From contig NZ_CP120849.1 of assembly GCF_029581355.1 (NCBI RefSeq), positions 4,992,501 to 5,056,500 of the forward strand: a stretch of 64,000 nucleotides of DNA. Reading direction: 5' to 3'. The first letter of the stretch is position 1, and the number at the start of each line of letters is the position of its first letter. The notes under the pieces are model-generated. The model saw only the letters and a program-made list of their open reading frames with translations. It was not told the origin of the DNA and did not search any database. Shown one piece after another: positions 62,797-64,000 of the stretch. Origin of the DNA: Parabacteroides chongii. Its GTDB lineage: Bacteria; Bacteroidota; Bacteroidia; Bacteroidales; Tannerellaceae. The position numbers and the translations under genes were made by a program.

Positions 62797-64000
62797 TCAT
62801 TCTGATTTCAGGCTATCTACCGGGTTGGCATTGGAAGCACGCCAGCTCTGGAAAGTGACGGTTCCGACAGTAATAACCAGTACGATCAGCAAGGCCAACA
62901 AATATACCCACCAATACATCGGTGTTTTATAGGCAAAGCTTTCCAACCACTTTTTAATGCCATAATATCCTACCGGGACAGCCAGCGCGAAACAGACCAG
63001 GACAATATAAATATACGACCGGTTCAACATCTCCAATATTTCCATATTCGTCGCACCATGCACTTTGCGGACACCGATCTCTTTCCGGCGGTATTGGGTT
63101 TCAAATACAACCAACCCAAAGACACCTACAAGCGATATAATAATAGCCAGTATACTGAACACCGTGATCAGGCTACGCAAGTTCTCTTCCTTATGATACA
63201 GTTCGTTAAATATCTCATCATAAAACTCGATATCATACGGATAAGACGGGTCTATATCTGCCATCGTATTACGGATATGGGAAACAGCACTGCGTATATC
63301 TGTTCCGGCTTTCAGGCGGATATAGGAAACAGTCATAGGAAAAGGTATATTACCTGTCACAAAAGCAATATTATTCTCTCCGCTACGGAGTGAAGTAAAC
63401 TTCACATCACCGGTCAGACCTACAATACGACCTGTTTTCCACGATGTTACTTGATCACCGGCTTCCATGTTTACTTCCATCTTAGCCGTATGGTTAAAGA
63501 TATACACAAAATCTTCCGACAGTTCATCTGCAGGCGAGAAATCACGCCCTTCCTCGACCGGAATACCCATGACACGCAGGAAATTCTGTGATACGGCTAT
63601 CATAAAGAAGTGTAATTCCTTTTCCTTTACATAACCGCCATTGGTGCTGTAACCATCCTTCGAACCTACTTTTTCCATAGCAAAAGCCACATCTTCGATA
63701 CCCGAATATTCTTTCAGACGATTCACATACGTATCGTGCGACTTATTATAGATCTCCCCGCTCAAACGGACAATAGCGATCTGATCCTTATCGAACCCCA
63801 AAGAATATCCGCGCATATAATTGTTCTGAAGGCGGACAAAGCTGGCGCCGATGATCAACAGGATGGAAACGATAAACTGAATGCTTATCAGGACCGTACG
63901 CAGCTTGCGCCCGGAAGGAGAAAGTCCGAAACTGCCTTTCAGTACCAACGCCGGCGGGAAAGAGGTCACATACCATGACGGATATAATCCGGCAACGATC
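62797..64000 (-). CDS. MacB/FtsX-like ABC transporter permease, C-terminal part, runs off the right edge
   Basis: The frame stays open to the window end. A GTG at 63969 is only an internal codon: upstream codons read IVAGLYPSWYV, a normal FtsX-permease membrane stretch, so the true start lies beyond 64,000. The visible ~400 residues contain the SFPPALVLKG segment, a membrane helix (VLISIQFIVSILLIIGASFV), a MacB-like periplasmic domain (about 120 residues), and three C-terminal helices, with RRKEIGVRKVHGATNMEIL as the conserved FtsX motif. Such proteins act with an ATPase in mechanotransmission or efflux of lipoproteins, peptides or macrolides. The partner ATPase is not in view. Confidence 0.85.
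   Translation of the reverse strand, partial: IVAGLYPSWYVTSFPPALVLKGSFGLSPSGRKLRTVLISIQFIVSILLIIGASFVRLQNNYMRGYSLGFDKDQIAIVRLSGEIYNKSHDTYVNRLKEYSGIEDVAFAMEKVGSKDGYSTNGGYVKEKELHFFMIAVSQNFLRVMGIPVEEGRDFSPADELSEDFVYIFNHTAKMEVNMEAGDQVTSWKTGRIVGLTGDVKFTSLRSGENNIAFVTGNIPFPMTVSYIRLKAGTDIRSAVSHIRNTMADIDPSYPYDIEFYDEIFNELYHKEENLRSLITVFSILAIIISLVGVFGLVVFETQYRRKEIGVRKVHGATNMEILEMLNRSYIYIVLVCFALAVPVGYYGIKKWLESFAYKTPMYWWVYLLALLIVLVITVGTVTFQSWRASNANPVDSLKSE

Noticed and set aside
63969..63969. GTG as the start of the ABC permease
   Set aside because: The frame continues upstream through permease-like codons to the window edge, so the gene is partial.

Overview
The window comes from a Bacteroidales genome, most likely a gut Bacteroides or Parabacteroides (genus not settled from sequence alone). 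The signs are three SusC/SusD pairs, STN-type TonB-dependent transporters with FecR anti-sigma and ECF sigma partners, FimA/Mfa-like lipoproteins, lipoprotein signals followed by acidic residues, and promoters of the Bacteroidetes TAnnTTTG type. No tRNA, rRNA, CRISPR array or transposase was seen.

Region 1 (about 1-9,116, plus strand, visibly more GC-rich than the rest) is an accessory block. It holds an apparently orphan RelE/HigB-type toxin, an AAA-ATPase fused to a PD-(D/E)XK nuclease domain, an HU-like DUF4469 protein, two very large modular fimbrillin-like lipoproteins, and a small HU protein. Pieces of one dispersed repeat punctuate it (444-611, 2350-2452, 9035-9116). A regular 23-bp array of GGGAA/TTCCC dyads (3280-3369) lies just upstream of the first fimbrillin, and large hairpins sit downstream of each fimbrillin gene.

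Region 2 (9,121-62,068, almost all minus strand) is a composite polysaccharide utilisation locus whose enzymes fit host mucin O-glycans. Module 1 (9,121-23,892) runs regulator, ECF sigma, FecR, SusC, SusD, two HGSNAT/DUF5009-like membrane acetyltransferases, a GH89 alpha-N-acetylglucosaminidase and a GH123-like hydrolase. Module 2 (24,359-32,165) is SusC, SusD and a GH2 enzyme, with no sigma/anti-sigma pair. Module 3 (32,743-42,998) is FecR, SusC, SusD, GH27 and a sulfatase, with a divergent ECF sigma. Module 4 (43,071-62,068) has only enzymes: GH3, GH29, GH95, GH101, GH2, GH31 and GH2. Together they could remove fucose, sulfate, alpha-GlcNAc, alpha-Gal/GalNAc and beta-Gal caps, and release the core-1 disaccharide from serine/threonine. 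A DUF2007 gene lies between modules 2 and 3.

Region 3 (62,099-64,000) has a short RRM RNA-binding protein on the plus strand and the C-terminal part of a MacB/FtsX-like ABC permease that runs off the right edge.

The main points to follow up are: GH89 next to two HGSNAT-like acetyltransferases, mirroring two successive lysosomal heparan-sulfate steps; two probable antisense RNAs opposite the starts of the FecR-linked susC genes (DonS-like); the 23-bp dyad array before the fimbrillin; and the repeat copy that looks split around the fimbrial cassette.
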